The notes: generated by a model not told the origin, from the letters alone. Shown: positions 23,810-36,667, counted from the first letter of the stretch. The stretch is 64,000 nucleotides of DNA from Neolentinus lepideus HHB14362 ss-1 (GCA_001632425.1 KV425572.1:400566-464565), one strand, 5' to 3'. A program made the numbers and translations.

Positions 23810-26391
23810 TTATCCCTCCGTGAAAAAACCCATTAATCCATGATTATCCTCCTCCGCAATGGTACCCGCTGCCAGGGGACTCATGTGACACGTCTCCAGG
23901 CGAATTCGCATGAGGTCCTCCCAGAGGATACCGGCTGGAGCCTGCCGATCGTCCTTGCGCAAGAACGAGCGGATGTGCCACAACCATCGCTTCATGAGCC
24001 GAAAAGTAACTTCAACATCACGTCCAGTGGTGTCTGACGCCAGCGGAGGCAAACCTTGCTGGAGCGTCATCAAAGATATTTGGGCCAACCAATAGAATGG
24101 CAGGGGATTGAACATGAAGCGCTCGCCACGATTGTCTTCCGGGATCGCAGCAGCTGGTTCGTTCATCCAACATTGCATCCAGCCGTGTAAGGCAGACTGC
24201 AAAGCGAATGGATTGTCGAGATGGTTTCCCCTACTCCACGTGCCAGAAGAAGACTCCTTGGGTGTCCTAAGCCCTGCTGAGTACATGTCGCAAAGAATCG
24301 CGTGAATGAGAATGAAGAGCGAGAACCGATCAGATATCATCGCGTTGGGCACTGCACGCATTTCTCCCAAGTTCGCCAAGGTAATCTGGAAGCTATGTCC
24401 AAGAAGCCGATCCATGGGTGGAACGGGGTGAGATGGCAGCTGAAGCATTGAGAGCCATTCTTGAGCAGTCGTAGCTCTCCACAGAGTGTCGTCGCACGGG
24501 AGGTGAAGTCTTACTTCACCAGGAAGGAATGAGGGTGACATCGAGAAGTAAATTGACTGACAACAGTCATGGAGATATGATAGCAGCAGCGCTCTATGTC
24601 ATTCAATGAGCGTTGTCATCATGCTGAGAGGTATCGCTGACGTACCTTTTGATCATCTCATGAGTGGCCCAATTCCGCCATGCCTCATCGAGGCGAGCGG
24701 GATCACTGTAGTCGGAAATAGACCACGTCGTATTGCGTTCAATCATGCCACTTCTTCGTATCATCTGCATGACGCAACATTAAGCTCAGGCACCATGATT
24801 ACAAAGGCAGATTGTGCTCACCATCACCACCATTCCGTGGTATATGCTTGAGGAGGTCCTCTGATCCTCGCGTTGATGAAACAAGCCCACGGTCTGGAGC
24901 AGAGTGACAGCCATCATGAGATAGGTCTGTTCCACCACATTACCGGAATTGTGGGACTATGGCAGTGCAATCAGCAACCATCTGACGCTCGTCAATAGCA
25001 TGAGCGACGCACAAATTCAGAGATCAACATTTCTCTGGAAGACCGCAGAGTCTCAGAGACAAACTGCTGCGCAGCATCGGTCTTTGCAAAGAGCGCGCCA
25101 CAGGCGCGCATCGCACGTAGCAGTATCGGCGGCTTTCCCTCAGGCGACCAGCTTGCTCGATGAACAATGGGTATCTGCGACAGGAACTCCTCGAAAAATA
25201 GATACACTGTTGAGGGCAAGATTGAGATATTGAACTTGGAGCAATACCAGGGGACTTACAATAGTGTTGAAGTTCAGAATTTGAAGAGTTTTGAGCATCA
25301 GAAGCTGGGACGGCAGGGAGAGTCGAGTTGGAAGGCATGAGGGATACGGGGTCGAAGTTGCTGGCGTTCCCTGTCGGCCCTGCAGCCACCACGACACCTT
25401 CTGCATTATACATAGGAGGTGGGACATCATGGCTATACAACGGGTAAGCATCGATGAACGAATAACTCTCCCGAGAAGAGTGGATGTCTGGAGGGGTCCC
25501 ATATTCGATGCCAGCGTCGAACATTGTGGCTGAGAACAGCTTGTTGAAGTCCGCTTGGGATGGAAGAGATAGTGTATCCAAGTCTCCGAAGGGGAAATGT
25601 AGAGTAGTATCGAGGCTCGTTTCAGAGGAGAGTGATGAAGCTGTGGACAACGGCGATGAATGTTCGGATGAAGTTAGGACCTCGGACGTGGTCATGGGAG
25701 ACCCCAGTAAGAGCTCTCCCAAACCTCCCCCTGAACCATGAGAAGGTGCTTGCGATGGAGAGGGACTCTTGGACTTCTTGATACGTGAGTGAGATGGTCT
25801 ATTCGCAGACTGCTTGGGATCGTTAATGTAGATGCATTCGCGGTCTCGGGAGACGCATTTCGAACATGGTTGTTCTAGGTCACACTTGATCTTTGACTCG
25901 GCGCATGCTTCACACGACTTGCGTCGTGAGCGATTGGCAAGAAGGCTTGTAAAGTATCAGAACCGGTATGTGGCAATGTGCTTAAGAATACCTACGGGTC
26001 GCCACAAGTTCGCTTGTGTCTTGTCAATAGGTCACTACGAGTGAATTGGGATTGACAACGCTAAAGCCCAGGTATAAGCACCTCCTGATGAGAAGAGAAA
26101 TAGAAATGAACGAACGTCACAACGATGATCTCTCTCATTTGTATCTGTGAGGGACGCGGACAATTCTCAAAAGCTGAAGGCGAAGAACGAAATGGCATAC
26201 GTACGTGAACGAAGATGACGATTGAGATGTGTCGTTCTGGTGAATCTTGCAGTACAAAGAGGACAATGTTTCGTCTGAGGTAAGGATGGAATGTTTCCTT
26301 TGTGCCGACGAATGCGAGATGTGTCGGTGGAAGCTGCTACGCTGGAGGATGCTTCCATGAAGCCAGGCGACGAAACCGAGGAGTCCGCCAT
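23810..26391 (-). CDS. Transcription factor with two C2H2 fingers plus Zn2Cys6 cluster
   Basis: Nuclear DNA-binding regulator. Eight exons (26391-26205, 26144-26116, 26060-25996, 25945-25260, 25206-25013, 24956-24822, 24764-24646, 24593-23810) give 732 aa. Finger 1 (residues 43-63) is C-x2-C-x12-H-x3-H. Finger 2 (71-91) is C-x2-C-x12-H-x3-C. A binuclear cluster (105-131) follows, reading CEACAESKIKCDLEQPCSKC and ending in a sixth Cys. After a Ser/Pro-rich linker comes a fungal-specific regulatory domain (LYLFFEEFLSQIPIVHRASW onward, then TWSISDYSDPARLDEAWRNW). Fingers followed by Zn2Cys6 is the arrangement of the ascomycete melanin regulators Cmr1 and Pig1. The three short N-terminal introns fall inside the finger region, and my splice choices there are fixed by reading phase and by restoring both fingers. 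It is a candidate regulator of the nearby PKS and reductase genes; no target site is known. Confidence 0.9.
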
Positions 26392-29088
26392 ACGTGCTCG
26401 CGTATAGTTCGAGTAAGGGACAAAGATACAAAGGATCCTAACCCTGCTCAAATACCCGTTTAAACTGCTCGGGGATTTCGATGAGGACGGATTGGACGGA
26501 AAACCAATCAGTCGGTTCAGATGCCAGTAATACGAATTTGGCCGTACTCATGATCGCTTGCGGTAAGGCTATATCCAGGATTTAAAAGTATTCTCTGCCT
26601 TCCATTTGATAGGGCCGCAGGGATATGATAGTCACATCTGTCAACCGGTCCACCGGTCTTTAGCGGTGGCACAGAACCGCGCAACGACAGCCACCGATAT
26701 GGATCTTACGCCGCAATGCTTCCGATCACTGGTGATGAGAGTTGTGTGGTAAACCGGAGACAGCAAGACGACAACTGGTCATTCGAGGCACATTATAGTG
26801 CGACGTCTGCGAACAAGCTAATCAGGGGATGAAATTGGGGCGGCATTATTAGCTAATATCGTCAGTAACCGCCTGCAATGAGACAGCTATGTACGGGGTA
26901 TATGTGACAGACTCCGAGTGATTCTGTAACGTGTTGCTGAGGACTGCATTTTTGACAGCGTTGTTGTCACGGAATATACAACGATGCAGAGCCCGCCGTG
27001 CACCAAGGTCGGACAGAACCGCTCAAGTCGCTGTAGTGCGGGGACTCTCATCGCCGCCACTAGCAGAGCTCTACATTCCATCAAGGTGTGCTGCACCTGC
27101 GGCCGCGTGTCTGAGAGTGTGAATGCATGAACGTGCATGAACCCTGTCACCTATGTCGAGTCTAGGATTATTATTGACTGTTCAGTCGTCTTCCGAACAT
27201 GAAATATACTTACGATATCCTCAGTATCTCACAATAGAGCAATAGAGTACTAGTATTATTAGAGCGGATGCTCCGTGGATGTAGCGTAGACCATGTGATT
27301 GGGTTTTCCAGTGTGCTTTCATTCATTTCCCCATCGCGGCAGTTGAATATAGTGCCGCCGGAGACTACAGTCAACTGTAATGACACGAGCAATGAATTAA
27401 TGACGAGCTACGCGTCCCTACGTGGATGACGCAGAACAAGTACAGTTCATAACCAGCCACTAGAAGCGCACGACCATTGCAGTTCTCGTCAGGTCAGCAG
27501 CGTAATTGATCACATTCCTATGGACCCAGAATGACTTGCGAATGACCATCCTACCTACGCCAGAGTGCATAGTCGAAGATACAAGTCGTCAGGAGAGATA
27601 ATCATATAAGGATTTTGTAGTAACATGCCTGAAAAAGGTGATACGACGATCAGATAACAATATTTCTCCACCAGATCGATACCCAAAGCCCCCCACTGGC
27701 ACTTCACCGCTACCGAAGAGACTGAAGAAGGTAACCAACTACATGGAGACGAACATCCTCTAACGAACATCCTCTAGCTGGACTACGATTGAGTAGCCGG
27801 CGCAAGTTGTTCCAGAAAGATCTTATCGCGGCACCGTGGTCCGCAAGTAAACGCCCAGATAAGCACATTTCGAGAAAGACAATCCATGGAGCTCGGAAAG
27901 TTGCCAAAGACTATAACAAGCCAGTTTTGAGGTGTAGGCACGCGAGCAGCGCCGAATCAAGCTGAGGCGATTTACCGACATCCCAGCCATGATGATCTTG
28001 TGGTACTGTCTGGTGTCCGATTCCCAAAGTTTGCTAGTGATAGAGTACAGGAAATCACAGATCCCGGGTGGGGCTATATGTACTTGAGCTACATGGGCGA
28101 CAAATCCTTAACGTATCGCGCGGGGATCAAATCCGCGATAGGCAAATTCAGGTGGCACGTAGGGTCACATCAAAAACACTTCTGTATGGAGATAGTGGGA
28201 TCTTGTGTAGAGAATACAGAGGATTGTTGGACAGAAAACACATGCAAGACATACATATTGCACAGACAGAGGGATGGGGTAGAGATGGAAAGGATTGCAG
28301 TACAGCTTTCCGAGCCGAGAGGGACTACTTTGGGATCCTCACGTGGTTACTCACGTGGCAAAACGTGGTTTCCGGTACTGTCTAGGACCTAGATCCGGGC
28401 CATTTCGGTGTATATTCCCTCTAGCTCCCGCAGACTTGTAGTTTTCTATGAAGTAGATATACGGTCTTGTAGGTATCTGTCTTGTGAACATTTTGATCCC
28501 CTCATCATGCAAATTCATTGGAAACTGAAAGAACTACATGTAAAGTTTGGAGACGGGTCAAATGAGCACTGACTGAAACCAGGATCCGGGCCACTTTCAT
28601 AATCATTACAGTGTGCCCTGTCCTAGTTCCACCTCTACAAAATTTATATCATAGGAAATGCAGACATCAAAAGTATTTGTTTGCATAATATTGAAAAGAA
28701 TAGGGTTGAGATGGGAGGAGAGCAACAATGGCAAAATGGGGTGTCTCACCAGATTGAGACACCAAAAGACCTTCAACTTGTTGGACCCGTCACTCTCCCA
28801 TTCTTCCATCAATCCTCTTGAAATTTTGACAGTGGGGTGCCATAGGGTGTTATCAAGATGTGCATAAGCGGTTTGGTCGAAGGTATCGTATTCGTCGAGA
28901 TATAGAGGTGGCCCGGATCGTGGACTCCCACGGTAGTCCGGCAGCAAATCCTTTTCGGGAACCATGATTTGCAAGGTCGAAAACATAGTGATGTAACTCG
29001 AGATAGACATAGGATACTGGAATCCGGTAACATGCAAAGTCTAGATATACCATTTTCTTGATTTTAGTCTATGGAAAACTACCTAGCA
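26392..29088. other. Long intergenic region
   Basis: About 2.7 kb with no supported gene. Open frames at 28000-28392 (+) and 28606-29037 (-) have no recognisable domain. A 14-bp direct duplication (AACATCCTCTAACG type) sits near 27752-27775. The word GATCCGGGCCA occurs at about 28390 and 28581, with a near copy in reverse orientation near 28910. Confidence 0.4.
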
Positions 29089-29535
29089 AGGTCTCTAGCC
29101 TTTCGGAATGAAATTCATCTTTCCTACAACTATTTGTCTTTATGTTTTCTAATCCATTTTAGGTAACTCGCACCACGGCCCTGCCTCAGTTCGACATTTG
29201 ACTTTGTCTACCCGTGCAATGCATACATGGATCATCTACATCAATCAGTAAATCCATTACATCTTGCGTTCTCTTCTGCATCTGCTGCCAACACTATTTC
29301 ATCCTTCCATCTATCATATCTTAGTTGTTCATCTTGGTCAATCAAGCATGTGGATTGTGGTTAAAAGTGTCGCTATCAAAGTCCCTAAGCAACTATAGCA
29401 ATGCACATCACAACAGTTCGGAGATACAATTAGTGTCTACCGATCACCAACCAGCCACATTAATCCGCTGTAAGACAAAGTCAGCAGAGTCGCAAGGTAT
29501 TCGCCCTGCGCGGGGCATTTCTCGAGTGTGCATCT
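29089..29535 (+). repeat. Diverged ~450-bp direct repeat, copy B
   Basis: Related to 6331-6790 in the same orientation, 22.8 kb away; see that entry for the shared blocks. No coding content is apparent. Confidence 0.75.
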
Positions 29536-29868
29536 CTCAGCCGCGTTAGTCATCACCGCTGTCTGTCACTAGTCGCTACTTGATAGGTCGTAATGTCGAC
29601 GGGAGCCAATGTCGCCTACCTTATATGATCCTAGCGAGAATGAAGGTAAATAATTGCAAAAAGATAGACTTCATCCTAACACGCCAGATATATGGCCGGT
29701 CCCATTCCATCACCCAAGACCTCGCTGTAACTCCAAAGAGCTCGAACAGATAAATTAACTCTATGAATAAGCAAGTGACTCAAGAGATACAAATGTACAA
29801 TCACTGCAGATACACGATTTGGGAAACGATACCTGACTCGGGACGCCCCCGTACAACCAGTCTTTCGC

Positions 29869-32800
29869 CTATCGTCGCAGATAACTGACACTCTTCCAGT
29901 AATCCAGGTACGTCTCGAACGCCTTCTTGTCCACAGGAGAGACCGCCCTCAGGGTCTCAGAAACCTCCATTGTCTTCTTCAAGTCCAGCCGACAGCGGAT
30001 ACCCCGACCTGCAATATTACTCTCAAAGAACGCGATGAGCTTGACAGCAGGGTTGGACTCGGGAGACTGGGAACCATCATTCAGACGGTCTATCCACTCG
30101 CGCATCTTCATCAATTGGGACTCCTTCCCGTCCTGAGTCTTGAGACTGCGCTGCAAAACGGGAACGAGCTCGCTCCAGGGAGTCGGCTGAGGATTCGCGA
30201 TGTGGAACATACCGGCACGACGCTGACGGTCAGTGCATACGTCTACAATGGTCCGAGCGACACTGTCGACGGGAATCCAAGCCACAACTGGCAACCAGTC
30301 GACGGGAATTGCTCCGAGTTCCTGGCACCCACGTACTAACGCTGGGACGTTGTCTGTGACGTTCCAAATGCCTGCTTGTGAGTCACCTGAGATTTGGCCA
30401 ATTCGGAACGACATCGTAGACAGGCCTGTCTTCTGCCTCGCAATGGCCAATATCCGTTCACTAACATACTTGGATCGTGCATAACCTTGAGGTAGACAGA
30501 TCGACGGATCATCAAGAGCCTCTTCTGGCACTGGACCCTTGGTATACGCGCCGGCAGACGCGATAGATGACGTAAATGCGATACGGGGACTAGTGTTGCG
30601 CGGCGACGTAAGCGCGAAGTCGACGATGTTGCGAAGACCTTTGATGTGGACAGGCTCGAAAGTAGCCAAGGACCAATTGAAGTTCAATGCCCAGGCATTG
30701 TGGATGATGAGAGTCGCAGACGAATGAATGGAGCTGTAGACGTCGTGTGGCAAGCCGAACTCGGGCTGATTAACTTGGACATCGTGGAAAACAAGCTTCC
30801 CTGAGGACGCTGCCGCATCGAGGACGAATTCATCCAGATGCCTTTCCTTGTATGAACGCCGCTGGCGTTGCAAGGAAGGGGCTGAGCCTGCTCGGTTGAA
30901 AGCAAACACCTGTACGAGACTCGTAAGAAAAGGTAAGACACTGGGACGGAAATATTAAACGTCACCTGTTTAACTCGGGGGTTCAGAAGAAGTGTGTGTA
31001 AAATGAACGTGCCCAATGAACCCGTTGAACCCGTGAGTATGACAGTCTCATCTTCATCGACGTCTGTGGGCAGACTATTCCTCTGTTGCGTGGGCAAGTC
31101 CGAGGTATACTTAGTTATCATGTCATTTATGACCTGTGCATGCTGCTCTGCGGTCTCCATCCCGCTGTCGGCGAGGAAACCAGATTGTACTAGGCTTGCC
31201 ATCGCCGTCGCCATAGCCTTGGGTGAAGAGTACAAGAAAACAAAGTTCTGCGGAACTTTGCTCGCCAGCTCCTGAACCTCCTGCTTCTCACTACGGCGAC
31301 ATGCGGACAAAAGCGAGTTTCGTACGAATATCGCTTTCAGCGAGTCCATACCCTGCTCGAAGACATCATCCTCCAGACCGATCGGCTTGCCCATCGCTTC
31401 TTCGATGATGGCCTCGAAGAAAGTACCCAAGGTACCCTCTTCGGCGGGCTCGGGCAGGGACGGTTTATTCGAAGATGATAGGCTCTCGACCGCGAGGTAC
31501 AGTTCATCGATCTCCTTCGCATACAAGTCAATGGCAGCCTTCCTCTTGACACTGCCCTTGTCTGTCCTTGGCAACTCTTTGCCCGGCGTCGTCACAAGAA
31601 TCATCTCCTTCCATATCTGCGAATGCTGAGGCGAAGTCTTGTTCGCCTTCTCCACGCTGGGCCAAATAGCGTTTCTAAATTCCGCCAGCTTCGTTTCGTC
31701 TGAAGGATCAAAGACATGGTCCGAGGATGGCGCTACGAGGATTCCATTTTGCGTACGGCCAGTACCAAAGACGATGACCGCTGAGACACGAGAATCTGCC
31801 TCGATCGGCACTTCAATGGCACGAGACAGGGTCTTCTCTCCATTAGAAAGGACGACAACATCATCAGCACGACCAGAATGTTTGAGCAGACGGGGATGAG
31901 TTGGGTGTCTTTGGTAAAGATCGGACGTAGAGTATCCTTCAACGCCGTTAATATTAACGTTGATCGTACCCGGCCTCCAGCCGTCCTTGGCCAGAATAAT
32001 CAGTTCGAACGGTCCACCGTCAGGCGTAGAACCCCTAGGCTCCAAAACGATGTCCAGATCTGGGCGAATTTCGTGGTATTGCCAATCTTGAGGTAATCTA
32101 CCGTCAGGCTCCAACACATTCATCTGACCAATCTCGGTGCTCCCCAGCATGGAAAGGAAATGAGTTCCTTCTTTTACCAAAAACCCGCCGAAATGAGGGG
32201 GCACAGGCGCCCCGACGAAAAACCAGAATTTGCGCCCATGCAGCACGTCCAATCCTCCAGGCAAACTAGGAATCTCTTCGATCACGGACGGCGCACCGAT
32301 GACAATGTCAGGACCAGAGACAGCACTTGAGTTACAGATGTCAATGATACCTGACGCCGTAACAGGTTTCGAAGGATCGGGGAAAGTAACTTTCCAACCC
32401 AACCAAAGCAGAGACGCGCGCGTCAGCGCAACTCCGGAGCCATGGAATAGTGGCAAGGTCGCGAGAACGGATGAGTTGTTGTATTTCGCAACGAACTGTG
32501 GCGGGTAATATCCTAGACTGGCTTCAGCAGCAGTTACAATGTCTCATTAACAATACGCACCTTGATGCCAGAAGAAGCGCGTGTTCCATGCAACGGGCTT
32601 TGGAAGGCCCGTGGAGCCCGATGTATGAAGGATGAGAGCCTTGCGGTCGCACTCCTCGTCCCACTTCAAACTGAATGGGAAGGGCTTCCTGTCAGCGACA
32701 GATACTGTTCCAGGCAGCGGTGCTAGATTGTACACAGGTACTCTCCCAGCCTCTGCTGCAGAAGCCTCCGCCTCGCTTCTGTTGTAGGAGTCAGTGAGGA

Positions 32801-33203
32801 CGGCGACGGCGTTTGTCAACTTGAGGAGATTCACGATGGCAGCACGAGAGTTGCGTGTCGAGATAAGGAGGGGAACTAGACCGCACTTGTGCAAAGCGTA
32901 GATAGTAATCATGTAGGCTGCATCTGAGCGGGCCAGGATTGCCACAACCTTGTCCGACTCGCTAGACGAGCGGCGAGCGCCAATCTTCGCATCGAAAGCC
33001 CAGGCAGCAGCGTCGACCGCAGCACCGAATTGAGCCCATGGAACGTCAACGTACCGACCAGTGCCAGGATTCGGGTAGGTTATAGCAACCCGCTCCGCGT
33101 CATTGTACGAACGATGGTCGATTGCATAAGGCAAGAGACAAGGGGAGTTCGGGATCTCAGTCAAAGGCTTGGATTCCACGGACTTGGGGACTTCGCCAGG
33201 CAT
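29869..33203 (-). CDS. Adenylate-forming reductase AFR1 (NRPS-like A-T-R)
   Basis: Multidomain carboxylic acid reductase: an ATP-dependent A domain activates an acid, a carrier (T) domain holds it as a thioester, and an NADPH-dependent R domain releases aldehyde or alcohol. Three exons (33203-32561, 32512-30966, 30909-29869) give 1076 aa, a usual size. The A domain has LHTSGSTGLPKPV and the late GRADDVVVLSNGEK. The T domain has DDVFEQGMDSL with phosphopantetheine site Ser605. The R domain has ILTGSTGSLGTFI for NADPH and YARSK with Tyr873 and Lys877 as the SDR-type pair. All key residues are present. The first acceptor (AG at 32514-32513) was chosen because the upstream alternative gives an immediate stop. 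In mushrooms such enzymes reduce aryl or amino acids; here the PKS product is an attractive substrate. It is divergent from the ALDH-like gene. Confidence 0.93.
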
Positions 33204-33784
33204 GGCTACGCGTGGAAAGTCAGGACCACGGGACGCACACACAAACTGAACACTCACTGAATGGACCGTCCAAGTATTATTGCAAACCAAGAATCAAACG
33301 CAATGCGTTATAAAGGCCTCTTTCAGATTGTGGCGGAGGTAAATCAGTGGGGTCGCTGTCCAACTCTCATCCTACATCACTCCGAAGCATATTATGTGTG
33401 GATCTAGAATGCGTTCATCGTTGCCCTGAGAGAATCTATGTCCGAGCATTGCGGTGATGCTGTAGCGTTGATGGACGGGACGATGTGGATACATGCCGAG
33501 TGCGAATGTGGGTTCGTTGCGCATCGTGAGAAACAGCAAATACCCCTACGGGTAGCGGTGGCTCAGACCTCTGCGTCTGACCGCAAGATATAGGGAATTC
33601 GCAGTTCGGACCAACTAATCGTTGATTTTGTGCAGTCGAGACCTGCACACTCCGCCTTTTGAATATTATACCAGAGCCCACCCCCTTATCCGGAGCTCGG
33701 CGTCTTCATTTCTGGCACAGTGCGGAAAGTATATAGACGCGATGGAGACTTTGCAACACCTGTATTACCCAACTTCGTTGAGCA
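33204..33784. promoter_or_regulatory. Divergent promoter region, AFR1 / ALDH-like
   Basis: This is 581 bp between opposed starts. TTTATAAC on the minus strand near 33315-33308 is about 105 bp from the AFR1 ATG. GTATATAG at 33729-33736 is about 50 bp from the ALDH-like ATG. Confidence 0.6.
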
Positions 33785-35587
33785 ATGGAGCAGTCTTCCG
33801 CTCAGGTAAGTCGACTCCGACGTGATATGCTGTCGACAACACTCAGTCCACCTAGACTTTCCTTCAACTTGATGCAACTTTCGTCTCCGGTGCAAGCCGG
33901 CCTTTCAACTGGAGACGAAAGCAGTTGCAGGGAATGCATGGTGAGTCTCAATAAATCGTTAAAGGCTGTCATAACTTGAGCGCTCGTCTAGACCTTATTC
34001 AGCAACATACCAACGATCTTGTTGCTGCGGCTCTGAAAGGTAAGATCTCTATGTTTAGCCGAAGACATCGCTCTCATCAGTGATGCCCTAGATAACCGTC
34101 TCGTACGCTCAGAAGTCTTGCTTGAATTGGGATCCGTCCTTCAGTCCGTCAAGACCGAGCTAGCCAACATCGTCAAAGCCTCGAAGGTCTCGGCTAAGTC
34201 TGCTACCGCTGACGTACTCGGTCTGTTCAAGCAGAAACAGAGAGTGAAGGACACCAAGAACCCTGCCGGAGTGATTCTCATTACTCCGCACTGGGCATGT
34301 AAGTGAATTTGTTAACGTCTGGTTGCGTTGCGGCTCATTGGGGATCCTGAAGTCCCGTTCGTTACCACACTCGGTACGCTTGTGTCAGCCTACGCAGCCG
34401 GCAATGTCGCCGCTTTATACATCCCGCCATCTACGGCGTCCGCTATTGCGGATATTCTCTCGGTACTGCTGCCTAAATATGTCGATCAGCTGTCTTTCGG
34501 CATCTTGAGTGCATCGCAGCTATTGAAGTCTCACCTTCATATCATCGAAGCACTGCCTTCGCCCTCCGTCTCTGCCTTGAAAGTAGGGAAGGATAGTTCC
34601 CTGTCATTTGACATTCCGCCCGCCATTGCTGGTGCTCTACATGGTCCAAGCACCGTTTACGTCCACCAGAGCTCCCTTTCCAAGCCAGGCAGCTCAGCGC
34701 GGAGGAACGAGGCAAGGGACATCGCAACCGCTATTGTGCAGTCGAAGCTGGCTTTCAACGGTGAATCACCCATGGCTCCTTGGATCGCCTACTTCGACGA
34801 CGAAGTGTACGATGACATCGCCACTGAGCTGGTCAAGGCAGTCAGTTTCATTGGGAATGGGCTTCAGTCAGCGACTCGAGCCAAGGAGGCCGAGTCCGCG
34901 AAGACTTTGGTGGATGCTGTTCTGAAGGACGGTGCCAACGCTCTAACGTCGGGTCCGCTCTATATTGTGGAAGACGATGTCACGTATGTATCTATGCTTC
35001 ATGCTTCGTTTTTCTGTGCACTTATCAGTTTGTGCAGGAAAATAAGCAAGAGGAACATCCCGCCCGGACGGGTCCCCTTCCTACTGATCTCCCGCGTTCA
35101 AAGCCCTGACACAGCGATTGATCGCATGCAAGCCATGTAAGTCCATCCCACGTTGCATCATATTATGTGCTCATCTCCTTACCTTAGGCCCCGTCTCTCT
35201 GCCTTCTACCTCTTCACGAGGTCGAATAAGTTCCGGGCCTACATTACCGAGAACGTCTACAGCGCTGTCACTGTTACCAATTCCATCCCTCCATCCCTCC
35301 TCGTCAACCCCCTCTCCCATACTACCGCTATCGAGCCCGTCCTCTCGCGGGACCAGGCTATCGTGTCTGCTTCCGCCCCCGCCGCCATGCCGATGTCCGG
35401 GTCTGACATGGAGGCTAAGTTACTCCAGGCTATCAAGACCGCCCAGATCAAGCGACTTGACGAGGGTCCGGGGACGCGGATGGACTTCTTCGAACAGGTG
35501 AAGCTCGTTTATAGGGGCGTGCAATTCGTGACGCTGGTTGGCTTTGGCTTGAGTGCGTGGGGTATATATAGAAAGTTCTCTCGGTGA
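33785..35587 (+). CDS. Aldehyde-dehydrogenase-like membrane protein lacking catalytic residues
   Basis: Seven exons (33785-33805, 33856-33940, 33992-34039, 34092-34298, 34353-34983, 35038-35136, 35188-35587) give 496 aa. The N-terminal half follows the class-3/fatty-aldehyde ALDH pattern: TFVSGASRPFNWRRKQLQGM, then NPAGVILITPHWAFPF and LGTLVSAYAAGNVAALYIPPS. The catalytic blocks are changed. Where ALDHs have ELGGK with the base Glu there is ALKVGKDSS. Where they have NAGQTC with the nucleophile Cys there is FNGESPMAP and no Cys. The C-terminus ends in a hydrophobic helix (VTLVGFGLSAWGIY) plus a basic tail, typical of tail anchoring to a membrane. It is probably not an aldehyde dehydrogenase; it might bind an aldehyde or cofactor, or act as a scaffold. 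Head-to-head linkage to an aldehyde-making reductase is suggestive. Splice sites were set by phase and by restoring the fold. Confidence 0.85.
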
Positions 35588-36667
35588 TTGGTGGTGGCTC
35601 TGTTAAGTATGGTTCATCATGAACACGTCTAATGTCCGAATGTGAATGGGCATATGTTGTCGTTTATTTATATTAAGTAGCCACATCGACGTTCTTTTAG
35701 TACCAGATGTTATTATTAGTTCATTTCTTTGGTATTGTACTTTATATGGCATCGTGAGAAGGCATTACTACAAGCTGAGGAACACATCTGTTTACCCTTA
35801 AGCTTAAGGCCTTGTACGCAGCAATTGATGTAGTGTCTGTACAGGCCTGAGGCATCACCCCCGCGGTCCTTTACACAGCGAAACTTCCGTGATGGCCTGA
35901 GATGAATCAATGAAGAGATTCTGGAATTTTTTAATGTAGATACATTGTTATGTATGTTTAGATGAATCATGTCAAAAATGTTCATGAATGGTAGTGTCTT
36001 CATTAGTCCAGAAATATTTTTGTACGGTGCTCTTGGCCCAATCCTTTACACAGCTCGGCAGGGGCTGACCTGCCATTCTGGGCGACACAAATTCAGTCAT
36101 TTGACATTGTTTTGAATGTATTACAGGAACGGCTGCATCTTACGCTATGATCTGGATCTCAAAACATTCACCTGTACGTATATACTATGCCAGAATTTAG
36201 TTTGTGTCAAATGGTTCACCTGTTCCCAAGTAATGTGCAATTCAACTTTTACAATATTTGTGGCAACAGCTAGAAAGAAACATTTTTTGTTTTCTTGAAT
36301 TGCACCAGAACTGATCAAAAATGGTATCAGGTGATGTAGCATTAACATATTCACTATACTAAAATGCAAAATGTTCAGAAACAGCAAGGATTATAATTAG
36401 GGCGGAAAAGGCGGTTGTGTAAAGGACTGGGGCTGTGTAGAGGACCGGGTGATGCCTGTCAGCGGCGATACATCTCAAACCGCCAAGGCGCACTGCAGAG
36501 ATCGGATAATTAATCGAACGCTGGCATTGAATCCTGAATCCGAGTTCAATAACGACACACGGATGTTCTTTAATCACCCGCATCCCTCAGCCCGACAGCG
36601 GAGAAGCGCGCACGCCTTACTTATTTATCGCTGGCAGGATCTAAACAAAGAGATCCAGGCATCGTAG
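35588..36667. other. AT-rich intergenic region
   Basis: Contains the 3' untranslated region of the ALDH-like gene and a MITE-like inverted repeat structure at 35850-36457 (listed separately). No gene seen. Confidence 0.5.
35850..36457. mobile_element. Possible MITE-like element
   Basis: The left end at 35850-35879 and the reverse complement of 36432-36457 share AGGCATCACCC then GGTCCTYTACACAGC, with one mismatch and a 4-bp insertion in the left copy. The inner sequence is AT-rich and non-coding. The core TCCTTTACACAGC recurs inside at 36042-36054, and a shorter inverted form is at about 36417-36426. Inverted ends plus repeated subterminal motifs fit a small non-autonomous DNA transposon. I could not define a target-site duplication. 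Confidence 0.4.

Noticed and set aside
28606..29037. 143-aa minus-strand open frame, possible transposase or enzyme fragment
   Set aside because: No motif recognised, no clear exon partners. Left as an unclassified open frame.
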